A DNA stretch of 64,000 nt from Verrucomicrobiaceae bacterium (GTDB taxonomy: Bacteria; Verrucomicrobiota; Verrucomicrobiia; Verrucomicrobiales; Verrucomicrobiaceae): contig JAEUHM010000035.1 in the NCBI GenBank assembly GCA_016795485.1, positions 20,582 to 84,581 of the forward strand, in the 5' to 3' direction. Positions within the stretch are counted from its first letter, which is position 1, and every line of letters begins with the position of its first letter. The translations under genes and the position numbers were made by a program. The notes beneath the pieces were generated by a model. The model saw nothing but the letters and a program-made list of their open reading frames with translations. It ran no database searches and had not been told where the DNA came from. Positions 26,715 to 35,931 of this stretch are shown piece by piece.

Positions 26715-28061
26715 TCAAATCAGTTCCGACATGGGCTGTAGACTGTCGGGCACAAGATACTGTGGACGACCCGCATGGTCATCCAAGGTGACTTTGTTTA
26801 CGTCAATCCCCATGCGCTGGTAGAGCGTGGCGAAGACCTCACCAAATCGAACCGGCCGGTCGACTGGCTCACCCCCGAACTTGTCTGTGGCCCCAATAAC
26901 TTGGCCATGTCGCATTCCTCCTCCCATGAGCATGGCAAACGAGACTCTGGGCCAGTGATCACGACCTGCATTGGAGTTAATCGTCGGCGTGCGCCCAAAC
27001 TCGCCCCAAACCACAACGGAGACGTCGTTAGCAAGGTCTCGCTCATGCAAGTCGGTCGTGAGGGCACTCAGGGCACTGTCCAAGAGAGGAAGATCCTCAC
27101 GCAACTGTCCAAAGTTGTTCGAATGATAATCCCAACGACTGAACGCGAGTGTCACCACACGTGCACCCGCTTCTACCAAGCGTCGTGCGGCGAGAAAATG
27201 ATCGGTGATGCGCGGACCACCATCGTCACGATTGACGTTGACCCCTTTGCCGTAGGCTTCGAGCACCCGCTTGTCTTCACGGGTCACATCCAATGCAGTG
27301 AGAAGCTTTGGACTAGTGAGAACGCCCATCGCTTGTTCGTTGAAAGTGTCAATCCCGTCCATCAGGCCAGAAGAATCGATCTCGCGCCGAAAGCTGTCGA
27401 AACTTTTCATCAGACGCTCACGATCCCTCAGACGCTCAAGGGAGATCCCCTTCAGAGCCATGTCGCCCGTACCACCACCTTTGTTTGGCTGAAACGGCGC
27501 ATGTGGAACCCCGAGAAACCCTGGCTCACCGGAGCGCGCCCAACGCATCTCTCCCATTTTAGGGGACAGCCCGACAAACGCTGGGACAGACCGCTCTGCC
27601 TGACCTTGCAGCCTAGAAACGACCGACCCAAACGACGGCCAACCTCCGGGTGGCTGTTGCCTGAAACTACGTCCGGTCAGACACTGAAAAGCGTCATGCA
27701 ACGGCTCACAGTCTGCCATGGAGCGAATGACAGTCCACTTGTCCATCAAGCAAGCAAGCTTCGGCATGTGCTCGCAGATTTGAAGGCCATCGACGTTAGT
27801 GTTGATCGGTTTGAACTCGCCACGGATCTCCGATGGCGCATCCATTTTCATGTCCACCATGTCTTGATGGGGTGGACCACCCGGCAAGAATACCATGATG
27901 ACGGACTTGTGCCTCTGCGGGGTACCTGATCGGCTCTCAGCCTGAAGCAAACCAGGAAGAGACAGGCCACCCATCGACAAGCCTCCAATGCGAAGAAAGT
28001 CACGTCGTTTGACGCCATCGCAAAAAGCGTTGCCTGTGCTGGAGCTATGGAGAGTCAGCAT
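26715..28061 (-). CDS. DUF1501 family twin-arginine exported protein
   Basis: A 448-residue DUF1501 protein and first gene of the three-gene run. Leader DGVKRRDFLRIGGLSMGG carries the Tat motif at about residues 18-23, followed by SVIMVFLPGGPPHQDMVDMK. Other family blocks are LAARRLVEAGARVVTLAFSRWDYH, VVVWGEFGRTPTIN and GRDHWPRVSFAMLMGGG. Start ATG at 28061. The EamA transporter gene is divergent, with 117 bp between starts that should hold both promoters. The biochemical role of the family is unknown. Confidence 0.9.
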   Translation of the reverse strand: MLTLHSSSTGNAFCDGVKRRDFLRIGGLSMGGLSLPGLLQAESRSGTPQRHKSVIMVFLPGGPPHQDMVDMKMDAPSEIRGEFKPINTNVDGLQICEHMPKLACLMDKWTVIRSMADCEPLHDAFQCLTGRSFRQQPPGGWPSFGSVVSRLQGQAERSVPAFVGLSPKMGEMRWARSGEPGFLGVPHAPFQPNKGGGTGDMALKGISLERLRDRERLMKSFDSFRREIDSSGLMDGIDTFNEQAMGVLTSPKLLTALDVTREDKRVLEAYGKGVNVNRDDGGPRITDHFLAARRLVEAGARVVTLAFSRWDYHSNNFGQLREDLPLLDSALSALTTDLHERDLANDVSVVVWGEFGRTPTINSNAGRDHWPRVSFAMLMGGGMRHGQVIGATDKFGGEPVDRPVRFGEVFATLYQRMGIDVNKVTLDDHAGRPQYLVPDSLQPMSELI

Positions 28062-28178
28062 GGGTAAAACATAAGGCGCGAGCTTGTGAGATGTTTCACC
28101 CTGTTGAAGGGAAGGAATATCACTGGCCCTGCCCTTGGGTTGGGGTTATGGCGAAAGTCCGTCATCTCACCAGCCCTC

Positions 28179-29072
28179 ATGCCCGCATCTCTTGCGCTTC
28201 TCGCCTTTCCGCTGTCCGCCGCGCTACTTTACGCCTTTGGAGCGATGGTGCTGAAGCGCTCAAGCGACCTTGGAGTGGGGGTGTGGCGTACTACGTTTGT
28301 GGTCAACCTCATCGTGGCGGGGTGTTTCTCCCTACTCTGGCTCCTCGGTGGCCCCCCGGTGAAGATTGAGTGGCTCTGGCAGCCCGCACTCATCGCGCTC
28401 TGTCTCTTCGTTGGCCAACTCACGCAGTTCGTGGCGTTGGACAAAGGCGATGTCTCGGTTGTGGTCCCAGTCTTTGGACTGAAGGTGGTTATCGTGGCTC
28501 TTTTCACACCCATGATCGTGGGAGAGCCAGTGCCAGCCATCATGGGCCTCGCGGCACTCCTTTCCGTAGCCGGAGTAACCTTTCTCAATCGCAAGGATCA
28601 CAACACTGCCGCCCGCAGCATGGCCACCGCGATCACCGCAGGTTGCGGAGGAGCTGTGGCCTTTGCCTTGTTTGACATGCTAGTGCAAAAATGGGGACCC
28701 GCATGGGGTGCTGGGAGGCTTTTGCCATGTATTTTTTGGATGAACGCCATCCTCTCATTTGGTCTTGTTCTCCAGTTCCGCGCACCGCTGAGTGCCATCC
28801 CCGCTCAGGGCTGGAAATGGTTGCTCGGCGGCTCTATTCTGCTCGGTACGCAAAGCATATTGTTCGTCTCGTTCCTCGCAATCTACGGCAAAGCGACCGC
28901 TGCCAATGTAATCTATTCCTCCCGTGGACTGCTGAGTGTGATTCTCGTTTGGACGATAGGGCACTGGTTTGCCAACGCCGAACAGGGACTCGGAGCTAAA
29001 GTGCTTCGTTGGAGACTGATTGGCGCGCTCATGATGCTGGCGGCCATCATCATTGTGATCACACAGAAGTAA
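28179..29072 (+). CDS. EamA/DMT-superfamily membrane transporter
   Basis: A 297-residue polytopic membrane protein with about ten hydrophobic helices, starting MPASLALLAFPLSAALLYAFG, with recognisable segments VVVPVFGLKVVIVALFTPMIVGEPV (end of first EamA repeat) and LMMLAAIIIVITQK at the C-terminus. It fits the drug/metabolite transporter superfamily, which exports or imports small metabolites. I use the ATG at 28179; upstream codons in frame lack a hydrophobic start and overlap the presumed promoter. The 3' end overlaps the convergent WbuC gene by 14 bp. Substrate unknown. Confidence 0.82.
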   Translation: MPASLALLAFPLSAALLYAFGAMVLKRSSDLGVGVWRTTFVVNLIVAGCFSLLWLLGGPPVKIEWLWQPALIALCLFVGQLTQFVALDKGDVSVVVPVFGLKVVIVALFTPMIVGEPVPAIMGLAALLSVAGVTFLNRKDHNTAARSMATAITAGCGGAVAFALFDMLVQKWGPAWGAGRLLPCIFWMNAILSFGLVLQFRAPLSAIPAQGWKWLLGGSILLGTQSILFVSFLAIYGKATAANVIYSSRGLLSVILVWTIGHWFANAEQGLGAKVLRWRLIGALMMLAAIIIVITQK

Positions 29073-29550
29073 GTTGGGTCAGATAAGCTTCCGCCTCGGG
29101 ACGCCCCTCTGGCGGTGCCCATGGGGCAAAAAACTTGTCAGCGTTGGCATCATAGGGGCCGCGCTTGATCTCCAATATCACGGTATTGGGTTCCAGAACC
29201 ACCATGCCATGCCAAACACCAGGCTCGATATCAATCAACCCAAGTGAATCAGACTGAAGTCGGTGGCGCTGGATCACATCGCCATCTGGGCTGAATACGA
29301 GGAAATCCATAGCTCCACGCAGCACCTGTATCGTTTCAATCGCATGTTGTTGAGGATGGCGATGCGGCTGAATGTAAGTACCTGGTTGCATAAAGTTTAA
29401 CATTCGCTGCACGACTGACTCATCCGAACGGTGCACCGGCAAAATGATACGTTTACGCGGGCTCGCTGCCGCCGCAGCAAAACCCATCTGAAGGATTTCA
29501 TCGGTTAATACGAAGACTGAGCCAGAAACGGCGGGAAGAGCACGTTGCAT
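29059..29550 (-). CDS. WbuC-family cupin-fold metalloprotein
   Basis: A 163-residue cupin of the WbuC family. ASPRKRIILPVHRSDESVVQRML and MQPGTYIQPHRHPQQHAIETIQVLRG are diagnostic; the His residues in PHRHP plus the later PGVWHG make the metal site. An upstream GTG at 29574 is possible and would leave only 8 bp to the divergent sulfatase start, so ATG 29550 is preferred. WbuC proteins are found in polysaccharide biosynthesis loci, but their reaction is not established. Here the neighbour is a sulfatase, not an O-antigen gene. Confidence 0.85.
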   Translation of the reverse strand: MQRALPAVSGSVFVLTDEILQMGFAAAAASPRKRIILPVHRSDESVVQRMLNFMQPGTYIQPHRHPQQHAIETIQVLRGAMDFLVFSPDGDVIQRHRLQSDSLGLIDIEPGVWHGMVVLEPNTVILEIKRGPYDANADKFFAPWAPPEGRPEAEAYLTQLTSV

Positions 29551-29582
29551 GGCCGTCTGTAGACTCAATTCCACACAAAATC

Positions 29583-31469
29583 ATGCGTTCGTTCATCTGT
29601 TTCACCCTATTGCTCGCAGCAAGTGCCTGTGCTGCCGAGCGGCCAAACATCCTGTGGTTCACCTTTGAGGACAGCAGCCCACACCTAGGATGCTATGGGG
29701 ATAAAAATGCCAATACACCGAACCTGGATGCTCTAGCCGAGAAAGGTATGAAATACAGCCGTGCATGGTCGAACGCACCTGTGTGCGCGCCGGCACGGAC
29801 CTGTATCATCTCAGGTCGCTGGGCACCATCAGATGGCGCTGAGCACATGAGAAGTGAAGTGCCCATGCCAAAAGGGCACCAAATGTATCCCCAATTGCTT
29901 AGATCAGCAGGCTACTACTGCACCAACAACAGCAAAGAGGACTACAACCTCACCAAACCAGATGGAGTTTGGGATGAAAGTAGCGGCAATGCGCACTGGA
30001 AGAAGCGCCAAGCAGGTCAGCCGTTCTTCGCCATCTTCAATTCCACCAAATCACACGAAAGCCAAATCCGAGCCAGACCCCACACACTAATCCACGACCC
30101 AGCCAAGGTGGAGGTGCCTGCTTACCACCCGGATACGCCTGAAGTGCGTCACGACTGGGCTCAGCACTTCGACAACGTGACGACGATTGACGAACATTTT
30201 GGCAGGACAATGGCAGAACTGGAGCGCGAGGGACTCAAAGATGATACAATCGTGTTTGCATATGCAGACCACGGCACTGGCATGCCCCGGAGCAAGCGGT
30301 GGACCTACAACTCTGGGCTCCAAGTTCCATTTATCGTCTGGTTCCCAGAAAAGTGGAAGCACCTTGCACCAAAAGAATACCAAACGGGTGGCACCAGTGC
30401 GCGGCTCATTAGTTTTATAGACCTTGCGCCCACACTCGTGAGCCTCGTTGGCATCCAGCCGCCAGAATACATGCAGGGACGAGCGTTTGCAGGAAAGCAC
30501 GCAACTGATGCACGCAAATATGCGTTCGGTTTTCGCGGTCGCATGGATGAGCGCTACGACATGATGCGCTCCGTTACAGATGGCAGATATGTCTACATCC
30601 GGCATTTCTACCCTCACCTTCCCTGTGCCCAGCATGTGAACTACATGTTTGAACAGGCAACAACACAGGTTTGGCATCAGCTATTCACCCAGGGCAAACT
30701 TAACGAAGCGCAAGCCTACCCATGGAAGCCAAAAGTTAGCGAGGAACTCTACGATTTGGAAACAGACCAATGGGAAGTCAACAACCTCGCATCTAACTCT
30801 CAGCATGAGGCAAAACTAAAGGAAATGCGCTCAGCTTTGAGTGATTGGATGGCGGAAATACGCGACCTCGGCCTGATTCCAGAAGCCCAGAGAATCAAAG
30901 AAGCGGCTGGCGGCTCTCCAAAGGATTTTTACTCGTCCAATGACACATTTCCGGTGCAAACCGTGTTGGACGCTGCCCTGCAAGCGACAGATCGGACTCA
31001 ATCTGCGCCAGAGAGTGCGGTGGAGAGTCCATACGCCGCAGTGAGGTTCTGGGGCGTGCAGGGGATGTTGATGCGTGGAGAAACAAACCCATCCGTCTCT
31101 AAGCTTTTGGAAGACTCATCAAGCGCAGTAAGCACGACCGCTGCTGAACTCCTAGCGTCCAAGGGCGATGCTGAACAAAAGGCGTCTGCTTGGAAGGTCT
31201 TGCTAGCCAACGCTAATCCATCCACCGAATCCGCTGCAGCGGCCACAGCCGCGCTGAATGCCATCACCCATCTCCCACACGATGACATAGCTCGTCACAA
31301 AGAAGAACTTTCAAAAGTTCCGACTGAGGCAGCACCGGGCGATCCTGGGCGTATCCGTGAATATCCGGCACGACTCCAAGATTACTTGGGAAAGGCGTTT
31401 GATTACAGCCGCAGCAAGGCACCGAAGAACGGTAAGAAAGGGCGAGGCAAGAAGAAGAAGGCCGAATAA
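29583..31469 (+). CDS. sulfatase with C-terminal helical-repeat extension
   Basis: A 628-residue secreted type I sulfatase. Leader MRSFICFTLLLAASACAA ends in a signal-peptidase or lipobox-like site. The activation motif CAPARTCIISGRW fits C-x-P-x-R with Cys68 as the expected formylglycine. Metal ligands appear in TFEDSSPHLGCYG and YADHGTGMP. About residues 430-610 form an Ala-rich helical extension resembling HEAT-type repeats (TTAAELLASKGDAEQKASAWKVLL). The chain ends in a very basic tail (KNGKKGRGKKKKAE). It likely desulfates polysaccharide in the periplasm or at the surface; the substrate is unknown. Confidence 0.9.
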   Translation: MRSFICFTLLLAASACAAERPNILWFTFEDSSPHLGCYGDKNANTPNLDALAEKGMKYSRAWSNAPVCAPARTCIISGRWAPSDGAEHMRSEVPMPKGHQMYPQLLRSAGYYCTNNSKEDYNLTKPDGVWDESSGNAHWKKRQAGQPFFAIFNSTKSHESQIRARPHTLIHDPAKVEVPAYHPDTPEVRHDWAQHFDNVTTIDEHFGRTMAELEREGLKDDTIVFAYADHGTGMPRSKRWTYNSGLQVPFIVWFPEKWKHLAPKEYQTGGTSARLISFIDLAPTLVSLVGIQPPEYMQGRAFAGKHATDARKYAFGFRGRMDERYDMMRSVTDGRYVYIRHFYPHLPCAQHVNYMFEQATTQVWHQLFTQGKLNEAQAYPWKPKVSEELYDLETDQWEVNNLASNSQHEAKLKEMRSALSDWMAEIRDLGLIPEAQRIKEAAGGSPKDFYSSNDTFPVQTVLDAALQATDRTQSAPESAVESPYAAVRFWGVQGMLMRGETNPSVSKLLEDSSSAVSTTAAELLASKGDAEQKASAWKVLLANANPSTESAAAATAALNAITHLPHDDIARHKEELSKVPTEAAPGDPGRIREYPARLQDYLGKAFDYSRSKAPKNGKKGRGKKKKAE

Positions 31470-31487
31470 CTTTAGCCCACTCAAATG

Positions 31488-31507
31488 CCCTCGCCAACTG
31501 GCGGGGG
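31488..31507. terminator. candidate bidirectional hairpin between convergent genes
   Basis: CCCTCGCCA pairs with TGGCGGGGG through one G-T wobble, with a very short loop, 18 bp after the sulfatase stop and 32 bp before the converging PilC/GspF stop. There is no clear T run on either side, so termination strength is doubtful, but position between convergent genes favours the role. Confidence 0.45.
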
Positions 31508-31539
31508 AATTTGCATTAACAAACACGGTCTTCCCTGGA

Positions 31540-32772
31540 TCAGCCGCCCTTCTTGGGAAGGATGACATCTCCAAGACTGAAGATGGGGCCGTAGATGGCA
31601 TAAATGAGGAAGCCGACGATACTTCCGAGGAACATGATGGTCAGTGGCTCCATGATCTTATCGATCTGTCCTGCCAGCGAGTCGAGTTCCTCTTCATAGT
31701 CATCCGCAATCTCATTGAGCATCTCCGTACCGGTGCCTGTCTCAGCACCAAGTTCAATAAGACCGCAGATGGAGCGCGCATCAGACCCAAGCCAATGGGA
31801 CTCCATCAGGAACCCTTCATGAAGACTTCTCCCAATCGCGATGTGGTCATTGACGTTGTTGAAGAAGTTCCGGTAGTGATAGTGTGAGGACGCCCTTGCA
31901 GTAATGCTCAGCGCTGATGAAAGACGAACGTTGGATTCGACAAGCATAGCAAGTGTCCTGAATGAGAGCGTAGCAGCAGACTTGCGAACGATGGCACCCG
32001 CTTTGGGAATCTTCAGAAAGAGATCTTGCATCCACGGGATGGAAGCGATTTTTCCCCAGTTCTTAAAGAAATAGAACAGACCGACAAACGGCAACAGAGC
32101 CATGTAAGGCTGATGAATCAGAAGGTCTGATACCGCAATCAGAGCCCGTGTACCCAGTGGCAGAGGTGCTTTGAATGTCTCAAACAACTTCGCCATGGCT
32201 GGCACGAGAGTGAAACTCATCACAATGACCACCACCACGGCCAGAACGATCACGATGGCAGGATAAATCAGTCCGTTCTTGAGCTTTTTGATGATCTTTG
32301 AAGCCTTCCGTTCCGAAGTCCCGATTCGGCGGAATACTTTTGCTAATTGGCCAGCTTCCTCACCAGCGATGATAAGCGAGAGCACCTGATCAGGAAAAAG
32401 ATCTGGGTTCTTTGCCATGGCCTCAGAGAGCTTCTCTCCAGCGGCCATTGAAGTGATCAAGTCAGCAATCACACCTTTGTAGCGTGAGGACTTCACGCGG
32501 TTGGTTTGAAGCTGAAGACCTTTTACGATTCCGATGTTCCGCTCCAAACACCGAGCAAGACCAGAGAAGAAGTTGGCCCGATCATCCACTGATGGTCCGC
32601 CTCCTGAAAGACGATGAACCGTCTCATCAAGACCCGTGATGTCCTCAACCGCAGCCGTCTCATTTGCAGCGATGCCGCAACCGATGATTGCTTTTTCGTG
32701 CGTATCGGTATCCACGATCGTAACCGAGGATTTTCCGGTGTTCGCATTGGTGACTGTAACTTTTTTGAGCAT
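31540..32772 (-). CDS. type II secretion/type IV pilus inner-membrane platform protein (GspF/PilC-like)
   Basis: A 410-residue polytopic protein with two GspF domains. Domain 1 (about residues 70-190) has GLARCLERNIGIVKGLQL and SLIIAGEEAGQLAKVFRRIG; domain 2 (about 270-390) has FRTLAMLVESNVRLSSALSI and LIELGAETGTGTEMLNEIADDYEEELD. Transmembrane segments are LIYPAIVIVLAVVVVIVMSF, MALLPFVGLFYF and LTIMFLGSIVGFLIYAIYG. The protein couples the cytoplasmic ATPase to pseudopilus assembly. It is the last gene of the minus-strand pilus-like operon and converges on the sulfatase gene. Confidence 0.93.
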   Translation of the reverse strand: MLKKVTVTNANTGKSSVTIVDTDTHEKAIIGCGIAANETAAVEDITGLDETVHRLSGGGPSVDDRANFFSGLARCLERNIGIVKGLQLQTNRVKSSRYKGVIADLITSMAAGEKLSEAMAKNPDLFPDQVLSLIIAGEEAGQLAKVFRRIGTSERKASKIIKKLKNGLIYPAIVIVLAVVVVIVMSFTLVPAMAKLFETFKAPLPLGTRALIAVSDLLIHQPYMALLPFVGLFYFFKNWGKIASIPWMQDLFLKIPKAGAIVRKSAATLSFRTLAMLVESNVRLSSALSITARASSHYHYRNFFNNVNDHIAIGRSLHEGFLMESHWLGSDARSICGLIELGAETGTGTEMLNEIADDYEEELDSLAGQIDKIMEPLTIMFLGSIVGFLIYAIYGPIFSLGDVILPKKGG

Positions 32773-32799
32773 GGCCGACGAGGGGTGAGGGATGAACGA

Positions 32800-33246
32800 T
32801 CAGCGGAGAGTGGGACGCAAAGCTTCCTGGACGGTGGTGGAACCTGCGGTGGGCGATGAGGAGAAGTTCCTGATGGTGGCACTGGTGCTTGCGCGCTCCA
32901 TATCGCCCGCCAGGGGAACGGTAGCAGATGCCACTGAGGACGCTGTGAAGTAGTTGTCGCCAGTCTTGACTAGAATGTCATCCATGACGGGATTCCTTGG
33001 CATAAGGTCATAGATCGACACTTCAGGGCCAGACCCAGCGGCCACGGCGGGGTTAATGCCAAGTTGAAAGAGTTTAGTCGCATTCTCCTGATAGTTCAGC
33101 GCGACTGCCACCCTCCAAGAAAGCTCTTCCTGAAGCATAACTGTCGATGAAAGAGAAGTAGCTGCAGCTAGCCCGACACCGATGATGACTGAGGCAGCAA
33201 CAACCTCAACTAGGGTGTAGCCTTTGGGTTTGAATCTGGATTTCAC
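32800..33246 (-). CDS. prepilin-type protein (PilV/GspI-like)
   Basis: A 148-residue prepilin. The cleavage site is canonical: KPKG followed by YTLVEVVAASVIIGVGLAAA, with Gly at -1 and Glu at +5, then the hydrophobic assembly helix. The mature C-terminal part is short and Ser/Thr/Ala-rich. Its ATG overlaps the stop of the upstream gene by 4 bp (ATGA), so translation is coupled. It is probably a minor pseudopilin, by size and neighbours. Confidence 0.85.
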   Translation of the reverse strand: MKSRFKPKGYTLVEVVAASVIIGVGLAAATSLSSTVMLQEELSWRVAVALNYQENATKLFQLGINPAVAAGSGPEVSIYDLMPRNPVMDDILVKTGDNYFTASSVASATVPLAGDMERASTSATIRNFSSSPTAGSTTVQEALRPTLR

Positions 33247-34844
33247 GGTGGAGCAAGGGTGAAGAATGTTTCCATCCAGCCGTCACGGGGCAACATGCGC
33301 ACGTACGGGTAGGTCATCTCAGATTCCCACACTGGGGTGAACTTAAACCTGTCGTAGTTCCCAGAGTCATAGCGCTCGAACGACCAATTTGTCTGAACGC
33401 CACCCTTGATCGCAACGCTGAATGCTCCAGAGCCCAAAATGTAGACCATCGTCTGGCGTCCCTCGTTGATCAGGTTCATTCGCCATTCCAATGTCAATGG
33501 CAGCGGCAACGAAGGAATGTTTGGCCCCACCCAGCGCATATCGTGGGGCTGACCTGAGACACCCTTCGTTGCATAGATCAACGGTCTAGCATTCTCATAT
33601 GTGAAGAACGTATGCCTGACATAGACGTTGGTTGTTGGGGATGTGATGACAATCCTTGGCTCCCTGAGTTTCGCGGCGTTGTAATCCGCAACGGATTGTT
33701 GCCCTTCAAAAACCACCTGCTGGATGCCGCTAAGTATCCTCACGTGGGGAAGATCGGCATGATTGAGCCGGATATAAGCAATACTCCACTCGCCGTAACC
33801 ACTTGGCCAAGCAGGCGGACGCAGATTGAGGGCAGGCCACGTGCCACCACCGCTGTATTTGATGACCTGCACTGCCGAAGTGCTTGTTCCATAACCATTT
33901 CCGCTATTGATCGTTAACAGTGTGGCACTTCCAGCGGCCACTTCACGATCTTGAATGTGAAAGAGAGAGTTGCCCGGGCTGTCGGGATTGTTGATGACAT
34001 TCAGCGAGCCGTCGTAAGACTTGCTCTTGTTTGCTGTGACTGAGTAACCACAACTTGCTGTGACCACAGGAGCGTTACTCGGCAGAAGCTCGGCACCCGA
34101 CATGTCTGTTCCGGTAAGTCGATTTAAGGCGTGATCCTTTTGAAGGTAGAGTGCTTTAGACCTCGCTATGATGCGTCTGGCTGAACCATTACCGGCCTGG
34201 ACGCTATTGAACATCGAGACTGGATCACGAATGACTAGCCGGCCATCGATTTGGAAATTGTCATCCAACACGATTTCTCCTGACTCTGAAGCAGGCTTCT
34301 TATAGATCACAAAAGGATCTCCACCCAGGCAAGGAGCGGCGGACTTTACGAACATCCAAGCTGTGTATGGGTCCGAGATACCATCATACGCATCTGGGCG
34401 CCCCACTCGCTGTACATTCACAAAGCTGGGGCCTGACCTGAGGCCCGCTGGGTTATAAGGAAAAACGTTGTCTAGAGTTCCAGCAAGGGGGAACGAGTTA
34501 GTCGGATAAATGCCAAAGGATTGAAGGCTAGTGAATCCCGCCTGTGTGCCGAGCGTTCCCCAAATATTCGCCGATACGATGTGCGTGGTGCTAACACTTG
34601 GTAACTGGGTCGCGTTGTGCTGAAACACCCGGTCGTAGCCATACTGACGAGCCATTGCCCGCGAGTTCTCCACCACCAAACGGCGGCGTGCTGCGTTCTC
34701 CGAGCCTCGGGCCTGCATGGACCGAGCATGCGCGATGCTGATCCACCCTGCCATAAACAAACCACCAAGCATGGTCATGATCAGAGCGATGGCAATGGCA
34801 CCACCCAGCGGTCTGCGTTGATAAGATTGTAACTGTATCTTCAC
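33243..34844 (-). CDS. PilX-like minor pilin/secreted membrane-anchored protein
   Basis: A 533-residue protein starting at GTG 34844, 10 bp after the stop of the preceding pilin-type gene. The N-terminus KIQLQSYQRRPLGGAIAIALIMTMLGG has basic residues followed by a hydrophobic helix but no clear prepilin Glu+5, like PilX-type proteins. The helix is followed by ENAARRRLVVENSRAMA and a long beta-rich extracytoplasmic region. An upstream ATG at 34934 would overlap the neighbouring gene and delay the membrane helix, so I reject it. Position between PilW-like and PilV-like genes supports a minor pilin complex role. It is much larger than classical PilX (about 200 residues). Confidence 0.7.
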   Translation of the reverse strand: MKIQLQSYQRRPLGGAIAIALIMTMLGGLFMAGWISIAHARSMQARGSENAARRRLVVENSRAMARQYGYDRVFQHNATQLPSVSTTHIVSANIWGTLGTQAGFTSLQSFGIYPTNSFPLAGTLDNVFPYNPAGLRSGPSFVNVQRVGRPDAYDGISDPYTAWMFVKSAAPCLGGDPFVIYKKPASESGEIVLDDNFQIDGRLVIRDPVSMFNSVQAGNGSARRIIARSKALYLQKDHALNRLTGTDMSGAELLPSNAPVVTASCGYSVTANKSKSYDGSLNVINNPDSPGNSLFHIQDREVAAGSATLLTINSGNGYGTSTSAVQVIKYSGGGTWPALNLRPPAWPSGYGEWSIAYIRLNHADLPHVRILSGIQQVVFEGQQSVADYNAAKLREPRIVITSPTTNVYVRHTFFTYENARPLIYATKGVSGQPHDMRWVGPNIPSLPLPLTLEWRMNLINEGRQTMVYILGSGAFSVAIKGGVQTNWSFERYDSGNYDRFKFTPVWESEMTYPYVRMLPRDGWMETFFTLAPP

Positions 34845-34854
34845 GGCTGATGGG

Positions 34855-35922
34855 TCACGAGGATGCAGGAAACATTGGAACGGTGAACATGAATGCCGTG
34901 CGTCCCGCCATATGATAGTATTCCGCACGGGCAACCGATGTACTCGGCGGCTGGAGCACTGCCCTTGTGGCGCCGAGATTCCTCACTGCTGGGTCCGGCC
35001 ACCAAACAAAGTAAAACGGCATTGCTTTTGCGATACGGAAGCGATCCGAGGCAACTGCTCCCGTTCGGCGGCTCCGTCGCTCAAAACTGACCCACAGTGG
35101 GGCAAACTGATCGTTGGTTTGGGGCCAGATGGGTTCCCTGTCACGGTTAGCAGGATCACGAAAAGTGTCTTCGTTCGAGGGTGGATAGAAGACATCGTAG
35201 TAATCTGTTAGCCTGACCCGAGATGATCCAGGATCATAGGCCCACCGTTTTACTGAACCGTAGAACCCTCCACGCTTACGATTACTCAAGAGAACCGGTA
35301 GGGCCACTTTATCCACGTCAATGTCATACACTGCTGTGACCTGCATCTGGGTGGCATACGGGCTAAATCCGAGGACGAAGATGCTTGCCCCATAGTTGTA
35401 GGTGTCGCCGAGAGTATTAGTTGCTGTTGAAGGAACCGGAGTAGGCGAGTGAAAATCAAAAGAAGACGACCCGTTGAATGCCCCCACTGGCACCAGAAGT
35501 TTGCTCTCCAAGTGCTTCCGAAAGTTTACATGGGAATCCAAGGGAATGGCCGTGGACTCAGCTGGGTCGTGAGGGATGAGACGAGGGTGATACGAGTTGG
35601 GCTGTGAACGAGAGAGGCAGAACACAGCCGTTGCGCTCAGAGTATCTGCTAAAAAGCGTTCCCGCAGCATCTCCGCTTTGGCTAGAACCCCATAATTGGG
35701 CGCTACAGCAGTCTCACGTGTAGACTGATTGACTCCATAATACGCCATCAATGCTCCCGTTGGCAGTGGCACAGTTACCCTAGAACCCACTCTGGGTTGA
35801 ATCCGCGCAAAAGATCCGAAGGCGACCACCGCAGCGCTAACGACAATGGCGCCCACCGCCATAGAAACGAGGAGTTCCGCAGACGTAAAGGCTTTGGGAG
35901 TCGTGAAACGCTGACCTAGCAT
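34855..35922 (-). CDS. prepilin-type protein (PilW-like) with Ala at the cleavage site
   Basis: A 355-residue protein with an N-terminal prepilin helix: TTPKA followed by FTSAELLVSMAVGAIVVSAAVV. Glu is at +5, but the -1 residue is Ala instead of Gly. The globular part is large and beta-rich with no obvious catalytic motif. The next gene (PilX-like) starts 10 bp further on and the previous gene ends 9 bp before its start, so it is inside a tight operon. PilW-like minor pilin is the best fit by order and size; sequence alone only supports a pilin-type anchor. Confidence 0.75.
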   Translation of the reverse strand: MLGQRFTTPKAFTSAELLVSMAVGAIVVSAAVVAFGSFARIQPRVGSRVTVPLPTGALMAYYGVNQSTRETAVAPNYGVLAKAEMLRERFLADTLSATAVFCLSRSQPNSYHPRLIPHDPAESTAIPLDSHVNFRKHLESKLLVPVGAFNGSSSFDFHSPTPVPSTATNTLGDTYNYGASIFVLGFSPYATQMQVTAVYDIDVDKVALPVLLSNRKRGGFYGSVKRWAYDPGSSRVRLTDYYDVFYPPSNEDTFRDPANRDREPIWPQTNDQFAPLWVSFERRSRRTGAVASDRFRIAKAMPFYFVWWPDPAVRNLGATRAVLQPPSTSVARAEYYHMAGRTAFMFTVPMFPASS

Positions 35923-35931
35923 GATGAGTAA

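Noticed and set aside
26775..27929. 384-codon plus-strand open frame
   Set aside because: Antisense to a DUF1501 gene; composition and lack of motifs mark it as a shadow.
28086..28170. 8-bp inverted repeat (GTGAGATG / CATCTCAC) in the divergent promoter before the EamA gene
   Set aside because: Arms are nearly 70 bp apart and short enough to arise by chance.
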